From Mycobacterium sp. (GTDB lineage: Bacteria; Actinomycetota; Actinomycetes; Mycobacteriales; Mycobacteriaceae), in assembly GCA_019246375.1 (NCBI GenBank), contig JAFAQO010000601.1, positions 1-5,514 on the forward strand: a stretch of 5,514 nucleotides of DNA, read 5' to 3'. This document shows, one piece after another, positions 1 through 5,514 of the stretch. The notes under the pieces were generated by a model that was not told the DNA's origin, did not search any database, and saw only the letters and a list, made by a program, of their open reading frames with translations. Made by a program: the position numbers and the translations under genes. Numbering within the stretch: the stretch's first letter is position 1; each line of letters starts with the position of its first letter.

Positions 1-331
1 ACGTGCGACCGAAGTCGGCTTCCCACTCCTCGAAGATCGGGCCCAGGTCCAAGAACACGATGTCGCCGTCGGCGACCACCCGATCCGGCGGGCGCTCCCG
101 AAAGGGCTGCAGGGTGTTCTCGCCTGCACGCACAATGCGCCGATGCCAGTGCCCGGTCGCGCCGAGCAGCTGCGCGGCCAGCTCGCGGATCTCGTTGGAT
201 AGCTGCCGCTCGCCGACACCGGGACGGATCATTTCGCGGCGCTCGATCTCGTCGAATAGCTGCGCCGCCTTATCCTGGGCGTCGAGAAGCCGTTCGACGC
301 GAACCCGTTCCTCGGCGACCAGCTTCTGCAC
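1..331 (-). CDS. M24-family metallopeptidase (aminopeptidase P / prolidase-like), N-terminal part, truncated by window edge
   Basis: The visible 110 residues begin with a charged helical stretch (VQKLVAEERVRVERLL) and lead into a pita-bread fold. Seen: a HWHRR segment (residues 61-65), then DGDIVFLDLGP (88-98) and EADFGRT (104-110). D95 and D106 are 11 residues apart, the spacing of the first two metal-binding aspartates in methionine aminopeptidase (D97/D108 in E. coli), and the FGRT ending is typical of M24 peptidases. H61 or H63 is a candidate substrate-site histidine. The remaining metal ligands (His, Glu, Glu) lie beyond the edge, so activity cannot be judged. The family removes N-terminal residues or cleaves X-Pro bonds; some members are creatinases or lyases, so the substrate is open. 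The start is uncertain: GTG at 331 lacks a clear ribosome site, and another in-frame GTG at 361 would add ten residues. It is divergent from the cupin gene. Confidence 0.85.
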   Translation of the reverse strand, partial: MQKLVAEERVRVERLLDAQDKAAQLFDEIERREMIRPGVGERQLSNEIRELAAQLLGATGHWHRRIVRAGENTLQPFRERPPDRVVADGDIVFLDLGPIFEEWEADFGRT

Positions 332-354
332 AGCAACGATGCTACGACCGCAAC

Positions 355-358
355 GGAG
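355..358 (+). promoter_or_regulatory. Ribosome binding site of the cupin gene
   Basis: GGAG lies five bases before the ATG at 364 and fixes that start. The spacer between the divergent starts is only 32 bases (or 2 if the peptidase starts at 361), so the cupin promoter must overlap the 5' end of the peptidase coding region. I could not identify convincing -10/-35 boxes. Confidence 0.6.
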
Positions 359-363
359 CACTG

Positions 364-858
364 ATGTCGCTCGTCGTACCGGCCTATCCAGAACCCCGCT
401 ACCTCAAAGACCAGCCGGAAGCCAGCGCCTGGCTCAAGAGAGCCGAGGACCCGCCGGATTACCAAACCTCCGGCACCAAATACCACTATCTGGCCAACCA
501 GCAGGACACCGACGGCGACTACGGCCTGTACCGCGTCGACATCGCTCCCGCCGGCGGAGGCCCGGGCCCGCATTTTCACCGCTCCATGTCCGAGGCGTTC
601 TTTGTGCTATCCGGAAAGATGAAGCTCTACGACGGCAATGAGTGGACTGAAGGTCACCAAGGCGACTTCCTCTACGTCCCGCCCGGCGGAATCCATGGCT
701 TCCGCAACGAGGCCGATGAACCGGCGTCGATCTTGATCCTGTTCGCTCCGGGCGCACCGCGGGAGGCCTACTTCGAGGGCTTGGCGCAATTGGGCGAGCT
801 AACGGATGACGAACGCAGAGAGTGGTTCATCCGGCACGACAACCACTGGATCCAGTAG
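364..858 (+). CDS. Single-domain cupin protein, metal ligands intact
   Basis: This 164-residue protein carries one complete cupin domain. Motif 1, G(X)5HXH(X)4E(X)6G, spans residues 64-84 with H70, H72 and E77. Motif 2, G(X)5PXGXXHXXXN, spans 100-115 with H111. The gap between motifs is the minimal 15 residues. The 3-His/1-Glu set normally binds Fe, Mn or Ni, so this is probably a metal-binding small-molecule enzyme (dioxygenase or isomerase type) or a ligand-binding cupin; the substrate is unknown. There is no signal peptide or membrane segment, so it is probably cytosolic. The C-terminal tail (about 131-164) is hydrophilic and acidic and ends in HDNHWIQ. The start is supported by GGAG five bases upstream. 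The gene is followed after 20 bases by an SDR remnant on the same strand, which suggests that an SDR partner once shared its transcript. Confidence 0.9.
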   Translation: MSLVVPAYPEPRYLKDQPEASAWLKRAEDPPDYQTSGTKYHYLANQQDTDGDYGLYRVDIAPAGGGPGPHFHRSMSEAFFVLSGKMKLYDGNEWTEGHQGDFLYVPPGGIHGFRNEADEPASILILFAPGAPREAYFEGLAQLGELTDDERREWFIRHDNHWIQ

Positions 859-878
859 TCAGGTCACCGTCGAAAGAC

Positions 879-1220
879 ATGGCACTGCAGGGAAAGTTCA
901 CCGGCAAGCGGGCGTTGGTGACTGGCGCCGACCGGGGCATCTCCATCAACGCGATCGCCCCCGGGGGCACGGCGACCGACATGGCCGAAAACGCCGCCGC
1001 ATACGCGCACCCGGCACTGGCCGAGCTTCCGCTTGACACTGTCCTCGCGTCGAAGAACGCGCTGAGCAGGCTGGCCGAACCGGACGAAATCGCTTCAGTG
1101 GTCGCATTTTGGCTCTCGCCGGGTCCGGAGGATGGATTTAACTACGCAGGACGTAATCTTCGGGGATCATCGTGCGGGTGCGTTCATAAAATGTCCGGCC
1201 GCTGTATGGCAGCTGGGTGA
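879..1220 (+). pseudogene. Short-chain dehydrogenase/reductase remnant with large internal deletion and lost C-terminus
   Basis: The frame starts MALQGKFTGKRALVTGADRG, a normal SDR N-terminus with the beginning of the TGxxxGIG cofactor loop. At residues 19-22 it jumps straight to GISINAIAPGG, the segment that in intact SDRs follows the active site. Missing are the rest of the Rossmann fold, the NNAG motif, the catalytic Ser and the YxxxK pair: roughly 150-160 residues, judged from the family's usual ~250 residues. The later part, ending SRLAEPDEIASVVAFWLSP, is a typical SDR C-terminal helix up to about base 1121. The expected VTG..(V/L)DGG tail is absent. The frame then runs with unrelated residues into the opposite monooxygenase gene and stops at 1218-1220. 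The reading frame is intact over 113 codons but cannot form a working enzyme. Start ATG 879 is 20 bases after the cupin stop, with only a weak GAAAG upstream. An assembly error is the main alternative. Confidence 0.85.
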
Positions 1221-2580
1221 CGACCTTGCCGCTGGGGTGCCGAAAGTAGTTCGTACACGCCAGCCAAACTTTGTCCACCATGGCGGCCTGAATCTCTGCG
1301 TTGTAGCGCTGCTGCGCCGCCTGCTTCACCTCGACAGTGCGCGCTCCGCGTTCACCCATCACATCCAGGATGTGACGAACGAAAGTGGTCTGCGCCTCGT
1401 GGATGTACAGGATCGAGTTGACTCCATTTGTGTTGGGGCCGTAGAGGATAAACAGGTTCGGATAGCCGGCCACCAGCGTGCCCAGGTAAGCCTCCGCGCC
1501 GTCAGCCCACTCGTCGTGCAGGCGACGGCCACCGGTGCCGTACACGTCGATGCTGGTCAGGTAGTCGGCGGCCTTGAACCCGGTGCCGTAGATGACGGTG
1601 TCGGCACGGTGCTCCACACCGTCGGCAGTGCGCAACCCGTGCTCGGTGAACTCGGCGATAGCGGTTGTCTCAAGGCGAACCTGCGGCAATGCGAATGTGG
1701 GGTACCAATTCCTCGACATCAGTGGGCGCTTGCAGCCGAGCGGATAGTCAGGGGTGAGCTTGGCGCGCAACTCGGGATCGGCCACCTTGCGCATGAGATA
1801 GCTGCGGGCAAGTTCGGTGGCTTCCTGTGTCTGCGCTGCGTCGACGTCGAAACTGGAGGACTCGTAGGAATCGAAGGCCTCGTCGCGCAGCTTCTGGGCT
1901 TCGGCCGGGTCGCGTTCGAACAGCTCATGCTGCTCTGGGGTGAAGGGGACGTCGACTCGAGGAGAAATCCAGATCGGCGTCCGCTGAAACACGGTGAGAT
2001 GGGCGGTCTCCCGGGCGATGGCGGGAACGAATTGGATTGCGCTCGCGCCGGTGCCGATGCAGGCGACCCGCTCTCCGGCCGTCGACTTGCTGTGGTCCCA
2101 GCGCGCGGAATGAAACCTTCGGCCCCGAAACCTCTCTGCCGCCGGGATATCCGGAATATTAGGCACGTCGAGCATTCCGACCGCGCTCACCACGACGTCG
2201 AAGTCATAGTCTTCACCGCGTTCGGTAGTCAGCGTCCAACGCCGCCGCTGATCAGACCAGCGCAGCTCGACAATCGCAGTTTTGGGCCGTAGCTGTGCGC
2301 CAAGCCCATGATCTGCCGCGACCTTCTCGAGATAGGCCAGGATCTCGGGCTGCTTCGCATAGGTCTTGCTCCATCGCAGGTTAAGCGCGAAAGAAAACGA
2401 GTACAGGTGTGACGGGACATCGCACTCTGCACCGGGGAAGGTGTTGTGTCGCCAGGTTCCGCCGAAGCCGTCGGCGCGGTCGAAAATCGTGAACTCGTAT
2501 CCGCCCTCGGCAAGCTGGATTCCCATCGCGATGCCCCCGGCGCCCGCGCCGATGACCGCGACCTTCGGCTTCAGCCCCAT
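1138..2580 (-). CDS. Flavin-dependent monooxygenase, type I Baeyer-Villiger-like
   Basis: This 480-residue protein has two dinucleotide-binding folds. The FAD site is GAGAGG (11-16), followed by GGTW....FPG..CD (40-54), the second signature of type I Baeyer-Villiger enzymes. The family fingerprint FxGxxxHxxxWD lies at 151-162, the NADPH site GTGASA at 176-181, and GTGF at 332-335. D54 matches the active-site aspartate of phenylacetone monooxygenase, and R285 in GCKRP is probably the catalytic arginine. Such enzymes use NADPH and O2 to convert ketones to esters or lactones, or oxidise sulfides; the mycobacterial relative EthA is about this length. The substrate is unknown. The ATG at 2580 was chosen because the Rossmann strand begins at once (MGLKPKVAVIGAG) and longer starts would lie inside the upstream gene. 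Its first ten bases overlap the end of the VOC gene and no clear ribosome site is seen, so translation is probably coupled. Confidence 0.92.
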   Translation of the reverse strand: MGLKPKVAVIGAGAGGIAMGIQLAEGGYEFTIFDRADGFGGTWRHNTFPGAECDVPSHLYSFSFALNLRWSKTYAKQPEILAYLEKVAADHGLGAQLRPKTAIVELRWSDQRRRWTLTTERGEDYDFDVVVSAVGMLDVPNIPDIPAAERFRGRRFHSARWDHSKSTAGERVACIGTGASAIQFVPAIARETAHLTVFQRTPIWISPRVDVPFTPEQHELFERDPAEAQKLRDEAFDSYESSSFDVDAAQTQEATELARSYLMRKVADPELRAKLTPDYPLGCKRPLMSRNWYPTFALPQVRLETTAIAEFTEHGLRTADGVEHRADTVIYGTGFKAADYLTSIDVYGTGGRRLHDEWADGAEAYLGTLVAGYPNLFILYGPNTNGVNSILYIHEAQTTFVRHILDVMGERGARTVEVKQAAQQRYNAEIQAAMVDKVWLACTNYFRHPSGKVVTQLPYSGRTFYERTRTMIPEDYVLRS

Positions 2581-3050
2581 TGCGAAAAGTAAGGTCGCTC
2601 GTGCCGATTCTTTTCGACGAGGATGAACACCACTCCCCACGGGTCGGCGAACCACGTCGTGCGGACTCGCGCCACATCGGCGATTCCATCGACCAGGAAG
2701 TGCACTCCTTTGCTTTCCAGCTCGGCCCGGGTGGCGTCGAGATCCTCACAAATCAGTCCCACGTGCGACAAGCCGTGATCGGTAATGGCTGCGGCGGTTC
2801 GTCGGTCACCGCCTGGCACGCCGAGGTACTCGATTACCTCGAGAACGCGGTCCCCGTCGTCACCGAATCCGACGATGGCCGCTTTCATCGTCGGATCCGA
2901 TACCAGCTGGCCCATGTCGTCGCGAATCGCGTCACCGTCCATTACGTATGGCGGCGAAAGCACACGCAGGCCCAACACGTCGCGGTAGAACGCCACCGCG
3001 GCCTCACAGTCGGGAACGCACACCCCGGTATGAGCCAGACCGGTAATCAC
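2571..3050 (-). CDS. VOC-family (glyoxalase/bleomycin-resistance/dioxygenase fold) protein
   Basis: The 159-residue product has the paired beta-alpha-beta-beta-beta modules of the vicinal oxygen chelate superfamily. Module 1 begins GLAHTGVCVPDCEAAVAFY (residues 4-22) and module 2 begins GLSHVGLICEDLDATRAEL (93-111). Candidate metal ligands are H7, E71 (VLEVIEY) and H96. The fourth ligand, expected as a Glu eight positions into the DPWG strand (136-143), is I143; E146 is three residues further on. The exact chemistry is therefore open: lyase, isomerase, dioxygenase or binding protein. There is no signal peptide. GTG 3050 is chosen because the fold starts immediately after it and no ATG, GTG or TTG precedes it in frame before a TAG. 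The gene is first in a two-gene unit and its 3' end overlaps the monooxygenase by ten bases, which suggests a shared substrate pathway (inference). Confidence 0.88.
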   Translation of the reverse strand: MITGLAHTGVCVPDCEAAVAFYRDVLGLRVLSPPYVMDGDAIRDDMGQLVSDPTMKAAIVGFGDDGDRVLEVIEYLGVPGGDRRTAAAITDHGLSHVGLICEDLDATRAELESKGVHFLVDGIADVARVRTTWFADPWGVVFILVEKNRHERPYFSQWG

Positions 3051-3118
3051 ATTTCCAACGATGTCAAACTTTGCTCCCGGTGTAATCCCCTATCGCCCAA
3101 TAGGCGCGGGCGGTCGGT
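3051..3118. promoter_or_regulatory. Divergent intergenic region between the VOC and SDR genes
   Basis: These 68 bases separate two divergent starts, so promoters for both transcription units should lie here or reach into the flanking genes. The only structure seen is the inverted repeat at 3089-3104, given separately. Neither gene has a strong Shine-Dalgarno sequence: GGAA immediately precedes the VOC GTG, and only GGCGG/TCGG-like bases precede the SDR ATG. Leaderless or weakly led transcripts are possible. Confidence 0.5.
3089..3104. repeat. Inverted repeat CCTAT-N6-ATAGG, possible operator
   Basis: Two perfect 5-base arms (3089-3093 and 3100-3104) flank a six-base spacer in the middle of the divergent spacer. 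The right arm ends 14 bases before the SDR ATG, and the left arm is about 38 bases upstream of the VOC GTG. Size and placement would suit a dimeric repressor site controlling one or both genes, but arms this short can occur by chance and no regulator gene is present in the window. Confidence 0.3.
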
Positions 3119-4054
3119 ATGTTCTTGGCCATGCGCGCAGAAGGCAAATGGACCACGGCCGACGTGCCGGATCAGAGCGGCCGCGTCGCCATCGTCACCG
3201 GCTCCAACACCGGTATCGGATACCAGGCCGCCGCGGTGCTCGCCCAGCGCGGGGCGCATGTCGTACTGGCGGTGCGCAACCTCGACAAGGGTAACGCAGC
3301 CTTGGCGCGCATTGTCGCCGCCACCCCCAGCGCGGATGTCACTCTGCAGGAGCTTGACTTGAGCTCACTGGACGCGGTGCGTGCCGCGGCCGACGCACTA
3401 TGCTCGGCCTACCCGCGCATCGACCTGCTGATCAACAACGCCGGTGTGATGTGGACACCCAAGCAGCTCACCAAAGACGGATTCGAGATGCAGTTCGGCA
3501 CCAACCACCTCGGCCATTTCGCGTTGACCGGGCTGGTGCTCGAGCACCTGCTGCCGGTCCGGGGTTCGCGGGTGGTGACGATCAGCAGCATGGGTCACCG
3601 GATCCGGGCAAGCATCCATTTCGACGATCTGCAGTGGGAGCGCCGCTATGACCGGGTCGCCGCCTACGGCCAAGCCAAGCTGGCCAACCTGCTGTTCACC
3701 TATGAGCTACAGCGCCGGCTGGCGGCCAAGAACGCACCGACGATCGCCGTCGCGGCGCACCCCGGTGGCTCCAGCACGGAGCTGACCCGCAATCTGCCCG
3801 CAATCTTCAAACCCGCTGTCGCAGTGCTCGGTCCGCTGGTGCTCCAAAGCGCGGCGATGGGCGCGCTGCCGACGCTGCGGGCGGCCACCGACGTAGACGT
3901 TGAGGGCGGGCAGTATTACGGCCCCGACGGTCTCGGCGAGCAGCGCGGCCACCCGAAGGTGGTTCAGTCCAGCGCGCAGTCCCACGACCAGGACTTGCAA
4001 CGCCGCCTCTGGACGGTTTCCGAAGAGCTCACCGGCGTCACGTTTCCGGTCTGA
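3119..4054 (+). CDS. Short-chain dehydrogenase/reductase, retinol-dehydrogenase-like (Rv0439c type)
   Basis: This is an intact 311-residue classical SDR. The NAD(P)-binding loop TGSNTGIG is at residues 27-34 and R53 follows strand 2 (AVRN). NNAG is at 106-109, the catalytic serine is S157 (or S156) in TISSMGH, and the active-site pair is Y183/K187 in YGQAKLAN. The PG turn is at 215-216. The wide Ser-Tyr spacing with FDDLQWERRY between them resembles retinol dehydrogenase and WW-domain oxidoreductase relatives, so it probably oxidises or reduces a lipophilic alcohol, aldehyde or ketone with NADP(H); the substrate is unknown. ATG 3119 gives MFLAMRAEGKW; ATG 3131, four codons later, is an equally possible start and neither has a strong ribosome site. 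The stop TGA shares its A with the ATG of moeA2, so the two are translationally linked. From memory, the same pairing occurs in M. tuberculosis. Confidence 0.92.
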   Translation: MFLAMRAEGKWTTADVPDQSGRVAIVTGSNTGIGYQAAAVLAQRGAHVVLAVRNLDKGNAALARIVAATPSADVTLQELDLSSLDAVRAAADALCSAYPRIDLLINNAGVMWTPKQLTKDGFEMQFGTNHLGHFALTGLVLEHLLPVRGSRVVTISSMGHRIRASIHFDDLQWERRYDRVAAYGQAKLANLLFTYELQRRLAAKNAPTIAVAAHPGGSSTELTRNLPAIFKPAVAVLGPLVLQSAAMGALPTLRAATDVDVEGGQYYGPDGLGEQRGHPKVVQSSAQSHDQDLQRRLWTVSEELTGVTFPV

Positions 4055-5271
4055 TGCCCGGTTCGCTGCGTTCCGTCGAGGAACATCGGCGCATCGTCGC
4101 GGAACTGATCGCCGCGCAGCCCGCCACGATGGCCACACTCGCCGACGCCGAGGGTCTGGTGCTCGCTCATGACATAGTTGCCGAGGTACCACTGCCGGTA
4201 TTCGACAACTCCGCGATGGACGGCTACGCGGTGCGGGCCGACGATATAGCTTCAGCGGCCGCGGACCATCCCGTGAAATTGCCGGTGGCCGAAGACATTC
4301 CGGCCGGGCGCACCGACATCCCGACCCTCGAGCGCGGCACCGCGCACCGGATCATGACCGGCGCGCCGCTACCTGCAGGTGCAACGGCAGTGGTGCCGGT
4401 CGAAGCGACCGACGGGCGGACCGACATCGTGTCGATCCGCGTCGCCGTCGACGAGGGTCGCCATGTCCGGCACGCCGGTGAGGACGTCGCCGCGGGCACC
4501 ACCGTGCTGCGGGCCGGGCAACTGGTCACCCCGGCGGTGATCGGGCTGGCGGCCGCACTCGGACTGCCTGCGCTGGCGGTGATACCGCGCCAGCGGGTGC
4601 TGGTCGTTTCCACCGGCTCGGAGCTGGTCTTGCCGGGAAATCCGTTGCAGCCCGGGCAGATCTACGAGTCCAACGCGGTCATGCTGGCCGCCGCGGTCCG
4701 CGATGCAGGCGCCACCGTCGTCGCCATCGCGACGTCGGGTGACGACGTCGCGGAGTTCGCCGCGGTCCTCGACCGGTACGCCGCCGAGTCGGACTTGATC
4801 ATCACCAGTGGCGGCGTCAGCGCCGGCGCCTATGAAGTGGTCAAGGATGCATTCGGTCGAGCGGGCGATCAAGGGGTGGAATTCGCCAAAGTCGCGATGC
4901 AGCCCGGAATGCCGCAGGGCACTGGTCGGGTGGCGGGAACGCCGATCGTTGCACTGCCCGGCAACCCGGTCAGTGCGCTGGTCTCGTTCGAGGTTTTCAT
5001 TCGTCCCGCGCTGCGAGTGGCCATGGGTCTGCCGGCGCCGCAGCGGCCGCGCCGCACCGCAGTGCTCACCCAGACCGTGACGTCGCCAGGCGGCAAACGG
5101 CAGTTCCGTCGCGGGGTGCTCGATGCCGCCGCCGGCACCGTCACCAGTTACGGCCCGCCGGCGTCGCACCACTTGCGCTGGCTGGCTTCCGCGAACTGTC
5201 TACTCGACATCCCGGAGGATGTCGTGGAAGTCCCCGCCGGATCACAGCTGCAGGTATGGGATCTTAGGTGA
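4054..5271 (+). CDS. moeA2: Molybdopterin molybdenumtransferase MoeA2
   Basis: MoeA catalyses the last step of molybdenum cofactor synthesis, inserting molybdate into adenylylated molybdopterin in the cytosol. The 405-residue protein shows the family motifs in order: FDNSAMDGYAVR (50-61), RIMTGAPLPAGA (99-110), HAGEDV (140-145), VVSTGSELV (184-192), TSGGVSAGAYEVVKD (251-265), KVAMQPGMPQG (279-289), ALPGNPVSALVSFEVF (300-315), and SHHLRWLASAN near the C-terminus. The domain order is N-terminal MoeA domain, central MogA-like binding domain (about 180-325), then C-terminal beta-barrel. D56, T102, E261 and K279 appear to match E. coli D59, T100, D259 and K275; the position of E. coli K279 is Q283. 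The symbol moeA2 rather than moeA1 rests on the SDR-moeA-psd order recalled from M. tuberculosis. The ATG overlaps the SDR stop by one base (TGATG), consistent with translational coupling. Confidence 0.95.
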   Translation: MPGSLRSVEEHRRIVAELIAAQPATMATLADAEGLVLAHDIVAEVPLPVFDNSAMDGYAVRADDIASAAADHPVKLPVAEDIPAGRTDIPTLERGTAHRIMTGAPLPAGATAVVPVEATDGRTDIVSIRVAVDEGRHVRHAGEDVAAGTTVLRAGQLVTPAVIGLAAALGLPALAVIPRQRVLVVSTGSELVLPGNPLQPGQIYESNAVMLAAAVRDAGATVVAIATSGDDVAEFAAVLDRYAAESDLIITSGGVSAGAYEVVKDAFGRAGDQGVEFAKVAMQPGMPQGTGRVAGTPIVALPGNPVSALVSFEVFIRPALRVAMGLPAPQRPRRTAVLTQTVTSPGGKRQFRRGVLDAAAGTVTSYGPPASHHLRWLASANCLLDIPEDVVEVPAGSQLQVWDLR

Positions 5272-5360
5272 ACCTGGCTCTGCCGACGGCCCCGCGCCTC
5301 CTCGGGCAACCGCGGCCCGCATCGTCGCTGGGCGATGCCGCGGCTCCGTAAAATGACCGC
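5272..5360 (+). other. Spacer between moeA2 and psd
   Basis: These 89 GC-rich bases separate two co-directional genes. No coding potential beyond shadow frames is seen. They hold the interrupted hairpin at 5310-5343. An ATG at 5353 is out of frame with psd. No strong ribosome site precedes the GTG at 5361. Confidence 0.5.
5310..5343 (+). promoter_or_regulatory. Interrupted hairpin upstream of psd
   Basis: An outer stem CCGCG/CGCGG (5310-5314 with 5339-5343) and an inner stem GCATCG/CGATGC (5319-5324 with 5333-5338) enclose the loop TCGCTGGG. A four-base bulge (GCCC) interrupts the left side. The structure ends 17 bases before the psd start. No T-run follows, so it is not a classical intrinsic terminator. 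It could modulate readthrough or shield the psd leader, or be chance pairing in very GC-rich DNA. Confidence 0.35.
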
Positions 5361-5514
5361 GTGGCCCGACGCCCCCGCTCCGCCGGCCCTTCTTCTGAAG
5401 GCCTGACTTTCGGGCCGCAGCGCCTGCTGGCGTTGCTGCGTACGGCGGTTCCGCCGGTGCATCCGGCCGGGTTGCCGTTCATCTCCGGCGGATTGGCGGT
5501 TGCCTTGGCGGGAA
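5361..5514 (+). CDS. psd: Phosphatidylserine decarboxylase, N-terminal fragment (cut by window edge)
   Basis: The first 51 residues begin [18 protein letters not shown] and continue through [20 protein letters not shown] to GGLAVALAG at the edge. [11 protein letters not shown] and the following hydrophobic segment match the N-terminus of mycobacterial Psd as I remember it. Psd decarboxylates phosphatidylserine to phosphatidylethanolamine at the membrane, using a pyruvoyl group made by self-cleavage near the C-terminus. The catalytic part is outside the window, so integrity cannot be checked. The hydrophobic run starting at about residue 38 ([14 protein letters not shown]) is probably the start of the membrane-associated segment. 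GTG 5361 is chosen because translation from it gives the family N-terminus; the nearby ATG 5353 is in another frame. The order moeA2-psd (then pssA) matches the M. tuberculosis arrangement from memory. The SEGLTFG insert may be a lineage difference. Confidence 0.85.
   Translation, partial: MARRPRSAGPSSEGLTFGPQRLLALLRTAVPPVHPAGLPFISGGLAVALAG

Noticed and set aside
3..641. Plus-strand open frame across the left edge
   Set aside because: Its translation is Arg/Ser-rich and without motifs. It overlaps the M24 peptidase on the other strand and the cupin gene in another frame.
822..878. Upstream start for the SDR remnant
   Set aside because: These codons lie inside the cupin gene's 3' end and add no SDR-like sequence. 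MALQGKFTGKRALVTG starting at 879 is the natural N-terminus.
1132..2292. Long plus-strand open frame (386 codons) opposite the monooxygenase
   Set aside because: The minus strand carries a complete, motif-rich flavoprotein over the same bases. The plus-strand translation has no recognisable domain, and such antisense frames are common in GC-rich genes.
3062..3067. TTGACA on the minus strand as a -35 box for the VOC gene
   Set aside because: It lies about 12 bases before the GTG start, which would place transcription inside the gene, and no -10 box follows at the right distance.
5353..5355. ATG as the psd start
   Set aside because: It is out of frame with the recognisable Psd N-terminus; the GTG at 5361 is in frame.
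1..5514. A new defence, mobile or RNA-based system
   Set aside because: All substantial coding capacity is explained by known enzyme families. No nuclease, helicase, toxin, transposase, phage gene, CRISPR repeat, tRNA or riboswitch-like element was seen.

Overview
The window is GC-rich DNA from an actinobacterium, most likely a Mycobacterium. Two points support this: dense GC-rich coding sequence with GTG starts, and a right-hand block of SDR oxidoreductase, moeA2 and psd, which I recall from the M. tuberculosis Rv0439c-Rv0438c-Rv0437c region. Species cannot be fixed from the sequence alone.

Left part (1-1137). The N-terminal third of an M24-family metallopeptidase runs off the left edge on the minus strand. 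Diverging from it is a complete cupin protein (364-858). Twenty bases downstream is the wreck of a short-chain dehydrogenase (from 879). Its N-terminal cofactor loop is joined in frame to its C-terminal third, so the whole catalytic centre is missing, and the true C-terminal tail is lost as well.

Middle part (1138-3050, minus strand). Two overlapping genes form an operon: a VOC (glyoxalase-fold) protein is followed by a type I Baeyer-Villiger-like flavin monooxygenase carrying all the expected fingerprints. The monooxygenase ends against the SDR remnant. In M. tuberculosis, from memory, groEL2 sits beside the SDR-moeA2-psd block, so these genes look like a lineage-specific catabolic or detoxification insertion. 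The substrate cannot be read from the sequence.

Right part (3051-5514, plus strand). A 68-base divergent spacer holds a small perfect inverted repeat. After it come an intact SDR related to retinol dehydrogenases, then moeA2 (molybdenum insertion), whose start codon overlaps the SDR stop. An 89-base spacer with an interrupted hairpin precedes the 5' end of psd (phosphatidylserine decarboxylase), which is cut by the window edge.

No RNA genes, mobile elements, CRISPR arrays or long repeats were seen. Apart from the decayed SDR, the content is ordinary enzyme genes. I find no evidence of a new multi-gene system.
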